From contig NC_133123.1 of the NCBI RefSeq assembly GCF_033568475.1, positions 2,046,001 to 2,110,000 of the forward strand: a stretch of DNA of 64,000 nucleotides, given 5' to 3'. Below are positions 12,314 through 24,286 of this stretch, piece after piece; positions within the stretch are counted from its first letter, which is position 1, and every line of letters starts with the position of its first letter. The DNA comes from Henckelia pumila (taxonomy: Eukaryota; Streptophyta; Magnoliopsida; Lamiales; Gesneriaceae). A program made the position numbers and the translations under genes. The notes under the pieces were generated by a model. The model saw only the letters and a program-made list of their open reading frames with translations. It did no database searches and was not told where the DNA came from.

Positions 12314-14410
12314 CTGTAATTTTGCGCTCTATTTGGCATGCAATTTATGTGATCATGATTAGGTATTTAGGTTAGGATAAATAAATTGGACGGTGATACC
12401 GAAAATTACTGATTATCAGATGCTCATGCTACGCGCGCCAACGGTTGAAATCATCATGTTATAGTTTTGACAAGAAGTAAATGATGGATGGACACCATGT
12501 GAAACATATCATGAAACATGGACACCACTTTTTAGTTTTTCCCACTTGAATGGTATGAACATGATAACAGATGTGTCCACGCTTCCTTTTGCTGGAAAGG
12601 GTATTTACTTGATTCAAGATACAGCAACAATTTCAAAATACAACACCTGCCTTTTTCTAATTAACATCATAAAATATATCTTTTGAGCAAAAATGGTTAT
12701 TTAATTAGTCGATCGATCGAGCCGCAAAATCTTTAAAAATTATTAAAAGCAGTGAAACATATATAACCACTTCAATATATTCATGGTTCATATAATTGAT
12801 CCAGATTCCAAAGGGCATGAAGACGAGCATCAAATTTGATGTGATAAGGTGGATTAGGTGCAAAATACATATGGTGGGAACCCAATATATATATATATTT
12901 TTTATTCATTTGTTAAACCAAATCCAACCTCAACTAGTGCCACCTTCGTGTACACCAAAGCGCAAAGTACGATATGAATCAGATGCAAATCAACAAGTCA
13001 AAAAAAAAATCTCTTTGGATTTAATTATATTTCTTTTAAAAAAGAATTTGGACTCGTCTGGAATCTGGATGCATGTTATTAGTTAAATATTATGTGGTTT
13101 AAAAATCATGACAGCAGGATTTCAGCATTGGGTGATGTAAATTGCCTTTTGTTTAATGGTATAATTAATTAATTAACAAGCATTTTTGCCTTTCTGGCCA
13201 CTTTAATTTGTTTTTCGTTAATGTATGTATGTATTATTGCCTTGTGAAATGCTTTTTTTCTAGGGGATTTTTCTACGATGAATCTGGTAGTATCATTAAC
13301 TCTCATTAATTATTGTGCTTAAGTACTCCAAATTATATTATATTAAAAAATATAACATCGTAATGTACTTATAATTCAATTTTCATACGAGATTAATTAA
13401 CATCTCACTTCAACAAGGTCTTGTGATTCTCTGTTATTATTTTATTAATAACAAGTGGACAAATATAGTAATTGTGTATTCGTGTTCTTATATATATTAA
13501 CGTATAATTAATTGAGTCCCCGAATTAATATGGACAGTTATAATGCGATTTAATCAGTAGTATTGACGTAATAACTTCGTACGTAGACCCAAAATAAATA
13601 AATAAATAAATTTGAAAACTAAAAAAAAAAAAATCATTGACGTAAAGGAAACGTGATCATGACGTCATCAATCGGACAAAGAAAATCTTGGTTTAAAAGG
13701 ACGTCATTACGCAATAATTTCTTGGCCAAGGTTGGTAAGATGGTGACCTTTTTTTCCCCAGAAAACTAGCACGTCGACTCATGCAAGCTCTAGCTAATTA
13801 GATGAAGCTAGACCTCTCTAAAGTTATTTTTTCTTCTTTTTTTGTTTACTCCAAATTTATATTAGTCGATACGATTGATATATAATGTTCTTGAAATGAT
13901 ATTTGGATTAGGAAACAAATCAAAGATTGAGTTTAAAAAACGTATTTGAATTTGCAATTATTTGATTAAATGCACGCATGCGGCATGCCCGAATAAACTA
14001 ACAGAAAGGGGAGAAACTTCGTGGATGCACCCATGCATATATTCCTCATTTTCTTGAATAATTTATGTATATTCAAAGAATAAGTATCTTTCTTTCAAAA
14101 AAAAAAAAAAGAATTAATAAGTATCTCTTAACCCAAAATTCTATCAACTCGTGGGGACATGCATCTTTTTATTTCAACCACGGGTCCTTATTTTTCCTGG
14201 TGAATGAATGGGAATTATTGAGATCATGCATTATATTGTTGGAGAAGTACTAGCTATTTATTATTGAATTATTGTATATCTTTTGACTTGTATATCTTTT
14301 TGACTTACGTACATTAATGGTTTCTTGCCATCTTTATCATAATGTGAGAGTAAACATATGAATTATGATACTAATTACAGATGTCATTTTTCCAAAAGGA
14401 AAAACAAGCT
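12314..14410. other. AT-rich intergenic region, no gene supported
   Basis: Upstream of the b561 gene (divergent side). A TATATTAAAA-like stretch on the minus strand at about 12103-12113 could be its TATA box. No coding similarity and no terminal repeats were found. There are short A/T runs and an AAAT tetranucleotide run near 13590-13612. Confidence 0.5.
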
Positions 14411-14747
14411 AAAATAATCCTCTAAGTTTGCCCATTTTGTGTTTAATTTAGTAAATACTCAATTTCGGATTTGATTAGGTATGTTTTGGTTTTTGGCCTT
14501 CTATTATCGGAATACTAACATGGCGTAGATCATGTCAATACTCCATATATAAAAAATAAATAAAAACCAAACACAACCTACTTAATCAAAAGTCCGAAAT
14601 CCGAATTAGAATAAAATATAAAATATTGTTTTTTTATTGTATATACGAATATGAGTAAAATGGATCCATATCATAAATAAAAATCAATAAAACCAACTCG
14701 TAAAAGAACTACTCAATACAAAATGGGCAAACTTACTTAATTATTGT
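14411..14747. mobile_element. MITE-like foldback sequence
   Basis: The left arm carries TAAGTTTGCCCATTTTGT and the right arm its complement (ACAAAATGGGCAAACTTA). The arms also share inner motifs. No clear TSD was found. The same 'CCATTTTGTGTTTTGGTCC' style of terminus occurs at 57194-58036. Confidence 0.55.
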
Positions 14748-14959
14748 TGTTATCCTCATTCCAAAATGCTCATGTTTTTTTATTTAGTAGAGTGGTTAAT
14801 TGTTGCGTTTCGAATCTGAAAATTGGTGTCAAAGTAAACTTAATTGGACAGGATATTCTCGCCTGAGAACACATTTCCTACACAATTAATTAGTGATCCA
14901 CAAAGAATATAACGGGCCTTAATATATGTAGACAAAATGGCCCACTTGAAACAAATTTA

Positions 14960-15178
14960 GGCCCGTTTCTTCGGCCCATCCATTTAATTCCACTCTCTCT
15001 CCGTCTCCACGTCTCCCTCTCGCCCTTTACGATTCCCATTGATCTCTCTCTCGTTTCTCCCAGAGAATCTGTTGAAATGTCTTTCTCTTCCGTTGCATCT
15101 CTTGTTTGATCTGCTGCTGAGAAGATTCTGATTTGATCATGATTATTGATATTTGACGGACGAAGTTGCCGCATTTGT
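14960..15178 (+). other. Probable 5' UTR exon of the RABA5 gene
   Basis: A CT-rich, less AT-rich block typical of plant leader exons (repeated CTCTCTC and CGTCTCCC) ends near a GTATGTTTCC donor at about 15179. The next consensus acceptor before the coding start is near 16528 (GACACCAG). This implies a leader intron of about 1.3 kb, a common arrangement in plant housekeeping genes. It is inferred from composition, not from transcript data. Confidence 0.45.
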
Positions 15179-16570
15179 ATGTTTCCTCCTCCTCTTGTTA
15201 TTTTTAATTTTCAAATGTGTTACCATTTGTTGCAGTGATATAATGGCCACTCATGAATTAGGATAACATTAACAATTTCATGGTTTTTCGGGTATTTCAT
15301 TCCGTTGTTTATGTTGGATTTTACGTCAAAAGTCCAAGATGGATGCTTTCTTTGTCTGGACAATAAGAGAAGCAGCTCTAATTTTTGGTGTATTCTGGAG
15401 AGTTGAAGCCATTTGTCGTGTCCCTTTGAACGTTTCTTGAACAGATAGATAAAAAAAAAAAATTGATTCTTTATCAAATTCATCTCCTAAGGTTTTCAGT
15501 GAATAGACCAACTCAATATATGTCAGCTGTCATCAGACGAATTTGAACTGCTGCCTCGAAAATGCTTTTACTGTTAAATTACCGTGTGTTACCAGATATT
15601 TGTGGTACCTCATGGTCAAGAGTTTTTATGTGATTGGTGGAGTTATTCATGGTGAGAGTTCTGACATTTTATGAACTCAAGACATTCATCATTTCTTATT
15701 TATCTGGAAACATTATGCATGTGATTTTTGTTGTGACGTATGGAATAAAAGGTTATGAGTTTGAAGCTGGATGGGCTATTGAAGCCAAGGTGGGGAAGAG
15801 CATTGGTACCTATGGCTGTGAGGAACAGTTGCAGACATAATTATTGACATAATTATTTACTAGCAATCAACGCATACATTTAGACTGTAGAGTGAGCCCA
15901 CGCATTAGTGATTTATCTGATCTTTTTTTTTTCTTGTGATAAATATTGAAATATGAATGATAGTTAGTATAATGGGTATTTAGAAAATTGAAACAGTTCG
16001 TGCTAAAACTGATAAAATTTTCCAAAAGGTAATTTATGCGTTTTTGTATTAAGCATCTTGGAACAATCACAAAAATTTCCTCAGTAGCATTGCCTGTAAT
16101 AGATGGACATGATTGATTTACTACAACACAAGAATTCACTAGAGTATTGTGGTATTATTGGTTTCTGATGCTTGCTTGGTACCGCAGATGCCTTTAGCTT
16201 TCAGCTTTTCTGATGGGCCAGATTGGAATCTGAAGCAGAGCTAGTTTATTTTCTACTTGCTGGCGGGAAAGATGCTATTTTGGGGTGGCATGCAACTGTA
16301 TAATCTTTGTCTTTATGGCCGAACTGTTTTCTCGGATTCTTTTCTTCTTGTTTGTGTGTAATCAGAGTGCTTCTTTTTCTCCTTGTGCCTTAACTGTCTA
16401 GCAATCTTCCTCCACGGGTCGTTATCATTGCACATCTTATTCTCTCTTGTCATTTGTCATCTGGCGCTGAGTGTAGTTTGATATTATTTGGTTTTAAAAA
16501 ATCCTGAGTTTGCTATGTTGTAGACACCAGCAAAATATGGTTATGCATCCACAAATTTAAAGGGTGAAAG

Positions 16571-17593
16571 ATGGCCTTTTATACCGAAGAGGAGCAAACA
16601 GACGATTACCTTTTCAAGATTGTTTTGCTTGGTGATTCAGCTGTTGGTAAATCAAATTTGCTCTCTAGATTTGCCAGAGATGAGTTTTACCCAAATTCAA
16701 AATCTACCATAGGGGTAGAATTTCAGACTCAGAAGATGGTAATCAATGGGAAGGAAGTCAAGGCACAGATCTGGGACACAGCAGGCCAGGAGCGGTTTAG
16801 GGCTGTTACTTCTGCATATTATAGAGGTGCAGTTGGGGCACTTCTTGTCTACGACATCAGCCGACACCAGACTTTTGAAAGCGTTGGAAGGTGGCTTAAT
16901 GAACTTCACAGTAAGAAATGTGACTTGTCCATGTTTCTTTTCTCTCTTGTTCACATTTTATAGCCCTTAAAAGATACTCTATTGAAACTCATCTCTCTGC
17001 TTCAGATCAGGAACATCTACTATGAAATGAATTATGAATTCTGCATAAGATGGTGTTGTTTGCCTGTTTTCTGCATTACTTTTCATTGCCATATAGCTGC
17101 TGTAAGAGTCGACTGGCTAGCCGTGACTTATATTTATTCGTGTCTGTTAAAGAGAACTGGCGTGCAAAACAATTTGTCAAGATTGCAGCATGTTATACTC
17201 TTGAGAAAGTCCTCAAAAACGTAGTTTCATGTTTTTTTCTTTTAAACAGCGCATTCGGACATGAATGTAGTTACAATACTGGTGGGCAACAAATCTGATC
17301 TTAAAGAAGGGCGTGAGGTGAAGACTGCTGAAGGGAAATCACTGGCCGAGTCTCAGGGTCTGTTCTTCATAGAAACTTCAGCTCTGGATTCATCCAATGT
17401 TGCTGCTGCCTTTCAGACAGTTGTGAAAGAGATTTACGATATCTTAAGTAGAAAAGCCATTCAATCTCAAGAACTCAAACATAAAGAAACTGGGAGGATT
17501 CCAGATGGGCAAACTGTTGTTTTAGAGGCCGATGATATTGATGGTGGTAAAATGGATGGACAAAGTCAGAAAGGTTGGTGCTGTTCATCATGA
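16571..17593 (+). CDS. RABA5: RABA5-type Rab small GTPase
   Basis: Two coding exons, 16571-16910 and 17250-17593 (GTAAGA donor, AAACAG acceptor), encode 227 residues, the normal length. The GTPase motifs are complete: GDSAVGKS (P-loop), TIGVEF (switch I), WDTAGQE (switch II), NKSD and ETSAL. The C-terminus GWCCSS gives the double-cysteine geranylgeranylation signal. The N-terminus MAFYTEEE and overall sequence resemble Arabidopsis RABA5a, from memory of the family. RAB-A (Rab11-like) GTPases act in trans-Golgi/recycling endosome to plasma membrane traffic. The codon next to the intron is split (A|CG). The gene appears functional. Confidence 0.95.
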
Positions 17594-18482
17594 ATCATTT
17601 GTTCCATTTTCATCAATTACAACATCTGTACATCTAATTCTGTTTATTGTTCCCTCAAAAAAAAAAAAATTTCTGTTTATTGTTACTCAAACAAAAAAAT
17701 TCTGTTTATTGTAAATTAGCAATGAATTTGAAGTGGCTTAATACTTTTCTTAGTGTTGATAATTTTTCTTTACAAATAAACGCCTGTTTTTTCTTAAAAT
17801 ATTGAAATCGAATTCAAATTTGCCAATTTAGCTTTCTTTTTTTGTTTTTTCGTAGAATCTCGAATTTAAAATTTAGGGTGAGCTTGGATACAAAACTTGT
17901 AGGAAAAATAAGTATTTTTATAAAAAAAATTTAAATTTTTTTAAATAGAAACATTAGTAAAAAAATCAAAACTTTAACCTCTTAATTTAAAACTGTTTTT
18001 ATAAAAAAAATTTAAAAAGTTTTAAATAAAAACGTAAGTCAACAAACCAAAATTTTTAACTCGCAATTTAAGTGTTTTTTTAAATTGTTTTTTTACCAAA
18101 CACCACGTAAAAGAAATTTACCCTTAAATAAAAACAATTTTTTTTAAAAAAATAAGAAGTACTTTGGTTGACTTCTGGAAACAAGTGCACTCTACTACTC
18201 TTTGTTAAATTATCACTTTATCCATTTGATATCTCAAAATATCGAGTTATTGCAATTACATATATTTTCCTTTCCCAAAAAAAAATAAAAATACATCTAT
18301 TTTATTTTAAATAATAAATAATAATAACTACCAAAAAAAAAAAAAGTAGTTGAATGATACCCGACAGGTGACCGGGTCGAATACATTCGGTACAAATTCG
18401 GATCCACAGCCCACCAAGATAGATCTCATTATTTTCTGATTTTGCCGCAACGGCGGAAATGAAAGAGACAAAGTTTGTATAG
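17594..18482. other. Intergenic between RABA5 and the thymidine kinase exon
   Basis: The RABA5 3' UTR, then very AT-rich sequence. A possible MITE lies at about 17877-18115 (ends resembling GGTGAGCTTGGATAC and ACCAAACACC), but the ends are too imperfect to call. No coding similarity is seen. Confidence 0.4.
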
Positions 18483-18760
18483 ATGCTAACGATTTCCAGA
18501 GTGAAACCACTTCTCTCTGTCTACAAGCCTCCCGCTGCGGCCGCCATTTCTCGTGGCAAGGTTGAATCTTTGCGATTCCCTTGTTTTCTCCCTGTAATTA
18601 CTCCTCTTCCAAGTATAAAACCTGCAATCTGCGTGCAAAGCCGAGGCTTATGCACCGACGTAGGGGCCACTGGTGAGATTCACGTGATTGTTGGACCTAT
18701 GTTCGCGGGGAAAACCACGACTCTTCTTAAAAGAATCAAGTCTGAAAGCTTCAATGGCAG
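18483..18760 (+). CDS. Thymidine kinase exon 1 (organelle-targeted TK1-like), remaining exons not adjacent
   Basis: It starts at ATG 18483 with a basic, Ser/Pro/Ala-rich leader of about 60 residues that looks like a plastid or mitochondrial transit peptide, then [22 protein letters not shown], the type II thymidine kinase P-loop. The exon ends ESFNGR at a GTTGGT donor (phase 2), where plant TK exon 1 normally ends. The next TK exon (nucleotide-binding lysine region) is not found; a PPR coding exon follows instead, and the downstream TK exons lie decayed at 20600-21143. The exon itself is open. It may serve as the first exon of a chimeric TK-PPR transcript (see findings). Confidence 0.8.
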
Positions 18761-18949
18761 GTTGGTTGAATTTTGTTTTCTTTTGTTTTTGTTAGTTGCA
18801 TTTTAAGTTGATTGAGGTTTAGTTGTTATAGAATTGAAGTGCTCTAACTCTGTTAGTCTTTTCTTTACTGTATTTGTGTATCATGTGCGCTGTGTCAGCT
18901 AGTAAAATTCCATGGCTGAACGAGATTTTCACAGTTGAGATGTTCCCAG

Positions 18950-20261
18950 ATTTCAGGCCGCGGACGCCGGAAAGAATTATTACCATTTGGATAAAACATT
19001 AAAAGGTCTCTGTTTCACGGGGAGAGTTAAAGAGGCTGTTCGGTTATTGTGCTGCTCAGGAGTGCAAGTGCACTCTGAAACCTATTGTCTTCTGCTGCAA
19101 GAATGCATATCCAGGAAAGAATATAGAGAGGGAAGAAGGATTCATTGGCAGATGGTTGCTGTTGGGTTTGTTCCTGATGAATATCTAAATATCAAACTTT
19201 TGATTCTATATGCGAAAGCAGGAGACCTGGATACCGCCCACATTCTTTTTGACTCCTCCTCATGCTTTAATTTAGTTTCATGGAATGCAATGATTTCAGG
19301 ATATGTGCAGAAGGGACAGGATGAGGTGGGTTTGAGTTTTTATAACAGTATGAGACTATGTGGTTTGATACCGGACCAGTATACATTTGCATCAGTCTTT
19401 AGGGCCTGTTCCTCCTTGGCCATTCTGGAACAGGGAAAGCAAGCCCATGGTTTGTTGACTAAGAGCCGGTTTAGTAAAAATGTTGTCGTTTGCACTTCAC
19501 TTATGGATATGTATTTCAAATGCAGTAGCTCATACGATGCGTCTCTTGTTTTCGACAAGTGTTTGGAAAGAAATGTCATAACCTGGACCGCCTTGATTTC
19601 TGGGTATGGTTTTAACGGAAGAGTGGTTGACGTGTTGGGTTCTTTTCATCAGATGATAAATGAAGGATTCAGACCAAACGAAATCACCTTTCTTGCAGTA
19701 CTTTCCGCTTGTAGCCATGGGGGTTTGGTGAATGAAGGGAGGGAATATTTTTCTTCAATGATAAGGGATTATGGTGTTAAGCCACGAGGAAGACATTATG
19801 CTGCCATTGTTGATCTTTTAGGGCGTGGTGGTAGGTTGGAAGAGGCTTATGCATTTGTCCAAATGTCACCTTTTAAGAAGCACCCAGCAGTTTGGGGTGC
19901 TTTGCTTGGTGCATGTAAAATTCATGGAAATGTGGAAATGGTAAAGCTTGCTGCAAAGAAATTTTTTGAGTTAGAACCAGAAAATGCTGGGAAGTATATA
20001 GTATTATGTAATGCCTACGCAACTTTTGGTTTGTGGGATAATGTTGCAGAGGTCAGGAGCATGATGAAGGGGTGTGGAATTAAAAAGGAACCTGGCTATA
20101 GCATGGTCGAGGTGCAAATGGAGGCTCATTTCTTCTTTATGGGCCATAATACTCACAAACAGACTAAGCAAATTTGTGGATTGATTGAAGATCTGACTTG
20201 TATCTTGAAAGATAATTGTGATGTTCGTGATTTCAGTATTGAACTGCAGTACCATGACTAA
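18950..20261 (+). CDS. PLS-class PPR protein with E/E+ domain (At4g16470-like), no start codon of its own
   Basis: An open reading frame of about 437 codons begins at a splice acceptor (TTCCCAG at 18949 or ATTTCAG at 18956), not at an ATG. The apparent start at 18987 is a TTG; the first in-frame ATG is about 55 codons further in. The repeats run in order: L-type near the start, SWNAMISGYVQKG (P), YTFASVFRACSSL (L), CTSLMDMYFKC (S), TWTALISGYGFNG (P), TFLAVLSACSHGG (L2), YAAIVDLLGRGGRLEEA (S2), then E motif VWGALLGACKIHGN and E+ motif ending in GYSMVEVQ. There is no DYW domain. Such proteins are organelle RNA-editing specificity factors. The sequence resembles Arabidopsis At4g16470. No frameshift or stop appears in the frame. 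Its 5' end is the open question: the thymidine kinase exon 190 bp upstream could supply a start and a transit peptide. Confidence 0.85.
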
Positions 20262-20599
20262 ATAGTTGGTGAATGTCCGTGGCATGCCGTTCAATAGGAA
20301 TGTCCTTTTAAGTGTCATTGAATTTCTAGATTACACAATCAGTTTTGGCAGTAATCCTTGTGCTCGTCAGTGAAAGGGGATGGAAAAATCTGGTGACCAT
20401 GTCAGCTTTGGGTAATAAAAAATTAATTTACATATGATTACACCTTGGTTTGCTGTCTGATGAGAAGGGAATAATTTTGGCCCCTTCGAAAAGTAGGACA
20501 CCAAGCATGACTTAACATTCTTTGAACCTTAAAGAAGCAAGTGTTCCCATGATATATGGTACGATTTGGTTTAATAACTTTACGTTTACACAATAACAG

Positions 20600-21143
20600 C
20601 TAGAGGTGATTAGTATTGATGAAGCTTAGTTTTTTGAAAACCTATATGACTTCTGCATCAAAGCTGCTAACAGTGGTGGGAAGAAAGACAAGTAGATTCT
20701 GGATTAGATGACAACATTTTGAGGTAAAAATATAACAAAATAGCCTGTTGTGGAATCATATTTCCATTTCTTGTTGGTATTACGTTTGAATTTGACAAAT
20801 AGTTATGAATCGTAGTAGCCGTTATAAGGAATAGCATTTTATGTTCTCCATATTTTATGTTCAATCCCTTCATTTATGTGATTTGATGCAAGTTTTTGCA
20901 CATCTAGGTTTGGCAGAGGGGCTTTGGAGTATTTCTTGATAGATTTCACTCTGCTGTTTCTGTAAAGAAGTTACCTGCTTGATACAATGTATCAAGTAAG
21001 CATGCTATCTTTACTTTCGAGGAAGTCAGATGAGACTAAGACAGTACTTGTTGCTGGTGCAGAACCAAACCAACCATTGTGCCAATTATGCAAGTGGAGA
21101 AGTGATTAAAGAGGCTGTAAGGGATAGGTTGTCTAACCAGTGA
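20600..21143 (+). pseudogene. Thymidine kinase 3' exons, decayed (copy 1)
   Basis: The exon at 20600-20723 (acceptor ATAACAG, donor GGTAAAA) encodes LEVISIDEA-stop-FFENLYDFC, the TK Walker B region with the Gln codon turned into TAG. A one-base shift then leads to GLDDNILR, which matches the TK segment GLDGDYLR. The exon at 20917-21143 encodes a segment like RSFGSVLD...SVTKL, a stop, then RKSDETKTVLVAGAE and, after a shift, ASGEVIKEAVRDRLSNQ and TGA. The zinc-site MPVCRQHY-like stretch is deleted or garbled. Together with 18483-18760 these are remnants of one TK gene, with the PPR exon lying between them. Confidence 0.75.
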
Positions 21144-21735
21144 ATTTGAATATGTGATTACAGAATAGGATGTCATTTTTTCCAGTTACATGGGATATTT
21201 TTGTGAATCAAGGCTGTATTTTATGTGGATGCATTATGATTTTGCTAAATCTAGGTGCCGTTTATGAAGGCTTCAATTTTATCCAGAAGTTGAAAACTTT
21301 GTGGGGATCCACTTGTGTTCAGGTCTAATCCTCGGAGGGAATGTTTTCCCCAGTTTGATCGTTATTACTTTATAGTTTATATAACATTGTCATAGCCCCA
21401 TAAATCTTTCTTTATTTGTTTTTCAGTATCCGAACGGTTGTCCTTTAAGAAAATAATCATACACTTTAAGAATGGGTAATTTCAATTTTGATTGCATGAA
21501 GAAACAAAAAGCATAGGATCACAGACACAATAGTAAAATATAACAATCACATAATAAATGTGAAAACACAAAAATCATGACAAGTATTCATAGCCCAGAT
21601 CATTATATAGTAATCAGGTCTATCACAACATATATGAACCTTAAAAACTCCTCACATAAAACTAAACAAACTCCTTACCGAACAAATAAAACTTCCAAAC
21701 AGCACATATAGGTCGTTTACATCAGTTTGCACTGG

Positions 21736-24286
21736 CTAAAACTCTGGCCAGCCTTGATGTTGGATCTCAAAACCACTCAAGATGAGATCAAGGATCTTTC
21801 TTCCACCTGCATTGCCTTGAAGCCGCGGGAAATGAGGTGCGAGAGCTTCAACAAGATGCAAATAAAGTGTCTCGATTTGGTATTTCTGCAAGAAAGAGAG
21901 TAAATAGTCAATCTTGAAGAAGATTATACAAGTATTGACATTTTAGCAACTAAACTATGTAGATAACAATAAACCAAGCATTACCTTGAGTTGCTTCAAG
22001 GCGACCTGAATTATGTAATTACCATACGGATGCTGAGCAAGTTGATAAGAAGCTGAGGGGGTTTGTAAAATTTCTGTGACAACTACACATGTCCCAAGGC
22101 GTGAAGACTCGACACATCTCTCGACCACATTACTCGCCCCTTTCACTTGGGATAGCTGTACGAAGTGCCCTTGGAGGCGACGCAGGATATATAGTGCCAC
22201 AAATTTATCACCAAGTAGCATTGCATGTTGCACAACATAGTTCCTGGAAAAAGGAAAAACAAGAAGAATCAGCAATCACTAGCCATGCATATTTAATGTC
22301 ATAAACTCAAAAGCAAGCCATGCATATTTAATGTCATAAACTCAAAAGCAGGATTATTCAGATTGTAATTTGTTGATTACCCGAATCGGTCATTTGATAG
22401 GAACACTGCTTTACTTGCAATTATTCCAAGAAGTGCAAGTTTTTGTTGGCCAAAAATAGTGCTGATGAACTCGTTCAACGATCTGCACCCTACTTCGTGT
22501 ATAGCCAGGTCGCAAACAATAGCCATCACCCTTTCATAAAGAACCTGAGATCTCCACCAGAACATGAAATCAATTAATTTACATGAAATCAATTAATTTA
22601 CATTAATCTCGTGAATGAGATCAATATTTCTATATTAAACCATCCAAATTTTCTTTAACAGCTGTAATTACCTCATTTGGTCTGCTTCCAAATTGATTTA
22701 GGCACTGTGTTATCACTGTCCTCGCCGTATGATCTGTCATCAGATCATATAATCTTAATGACAACAGCTCCGTTAGAGTGTAAGCGTGAATTGTTTTCTT
22801 GATCCTCTTGATAAGTTTATTGATTGAATTTGATCTCCCAAAACAGGAAGCCATAAGGAAAAACAGAGAGAGACAAGAAAATTATTCATTCTAATTTTTT
22901 TTTTTTTTTAAAAAAAAACAAAGGGTCTAGCTAGCTTGCTCACCCCTCTTTAATGAATGCTGCATCTATGAAGCGGGCAGCGTTCTGGAGCAAGAGTTCT
23001 TGGACGAGGGATTCCAGCTGCTCATCTCCGTATTCCTCAAGAAGTTGGTCGAAATGAGAAACTCTGTCGTTCGTAATCATCATCTCAAGAAAAGAGCCTC
23101 GGAGTTGAGAAAACGATATCCGTGGCGCCTTGCCGGCCTCTGACTCTGATTATAGTTTCCCGAAGTTTCTTGCAAAACATAGTTCCTGGACTGTGTTGTC
23201 ATTGTATGGTGTTCATAAGCTGTGGGAAGTCCATGGATTTGGATCCCTCCGATTCGAATCGTCGGGAGCTCAAGAATTGGATCTTTAGAGGAGAGTGGAT
23301 TATCATGAATATCATCAGTGTTTCTTGTTTCAGCATGACCAATATTTGGTTGTGATTCGTGATCAAGAGAATCCATCTCCACTTTTCTGGTTGGACGTCC
23401 AATTACTCCGACATTCTTTGAAATATTATTCCCCCTGCAGAAACAACGTTCAAGAAAATAGCTAATTTGAAACGCTCCAAATTAAGAAGAAATATCTCGT
23501 TTAAAAACAATTTTATAGATTTTTTTTTTAAAAAAACACTTTAATAAAAACGTTTTATAAGTATTAATCCAAAAGAGGGCCGCCTAAATCTTTAATAACT
23601 CGTGTACATGCATAAGAATAATTACCATAATTTGGTTCATTGATTTTGATTCCATTGGTCGGTCGATATCTAGTTTGCTCCAATCTAATTGCCCCAAAAA
23701 CTGGGACGTTGTTGAATGGGATCAATGAATGTCCTCTGCGACAATCTGCAGACGATATCGATGCAGCTTCATCATTAAAATAAGTTTTCCTCACACGAAA
23801 TGAATTCTCGCAAATTACTTCTTTCCCTATAAATTAATAACAATTCAACATTATATCTTATGAAACTCAAAAACAAAAACACACGGGATTATGAAAAATT
23901 AAAAGTATTTTTATAAGTTGCTTGAATTATTTACCTTTACTTCCACTCCCGTGAGATCCCCCTATATTTCCATAACCAACCGAGTTTGCACCTGTAAACT
24001 CCAGAATTCGCCGCCGCGTGGTCGTCGGAGGAGCGGTGGAGTCATTCAAGAAACTTCGAGTCTGATCATCAGAGGTTGTTTGAGTCGTTAACGATCTAGT
24101 ACTCACGACGTTCTTGGAGCTTTCACCGTCCGCAGCGGAGCCGTGAATCGAAGGGTGAATATGGTCATTACTCAACACGAGAGATTCGAAGTTTGCTACA
24201 AACTCATCGCCAACTTGTAGGCTCGGACCCATCTCGGGTTCTACTGAATCTGAGCGCTTGGATGTTCTTGAAACTGAGTCTTCCAT
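21736..24286 (-). pseudogene. Pumilio/PUF RNA-binding protein gene, copy 1 (nearly complete, two frameshifts)
   Basis: Seven exons on the minus strand: 24286-23935, 23826-23626, 23434-22944, 22834-22672, 22544-22381, 22243-21985 and 21885-21736. The 5' three exons give a low-complexity N-terminus (MEDSVSRTSKRSD...). The rest gives about six PUF repeats, such as SINKLIKRIKKTIHAYTLTEL, HEVGCRSLNE, GNYVVQHAMLLGD, ASNVVERCVE and YGNYIIQVALK. PUF proteins bind 3' UTRs and repress mRNAs. Compared with copy 3, one G is missing at the start of exon 3 and one base at about 23114, which shifts the frame. The acceptor of exon 4 reads GGGAG where copy 3 has GGCAG. These lesions make it a probable pseudogene, although much of the PUF domain remains open. 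Confidence 0.8.

Noticed and set aside
12796..13086. 96-codon frame upstream of the b561 gene
   Set aside because: Low-complexity, AT-rich, with no similarity or gene context.
17877..18115. Possible PIF/Harbinger MITE
   Set aside because: Termini only loosely mirror each other and no TTA/TAA duplication is present.
18987..18989. Start codon of the PPR gene
   Set aside because: The triplet is TTG; the reading frame is open upstream to splice acceptors, so this is not a credible plant start.
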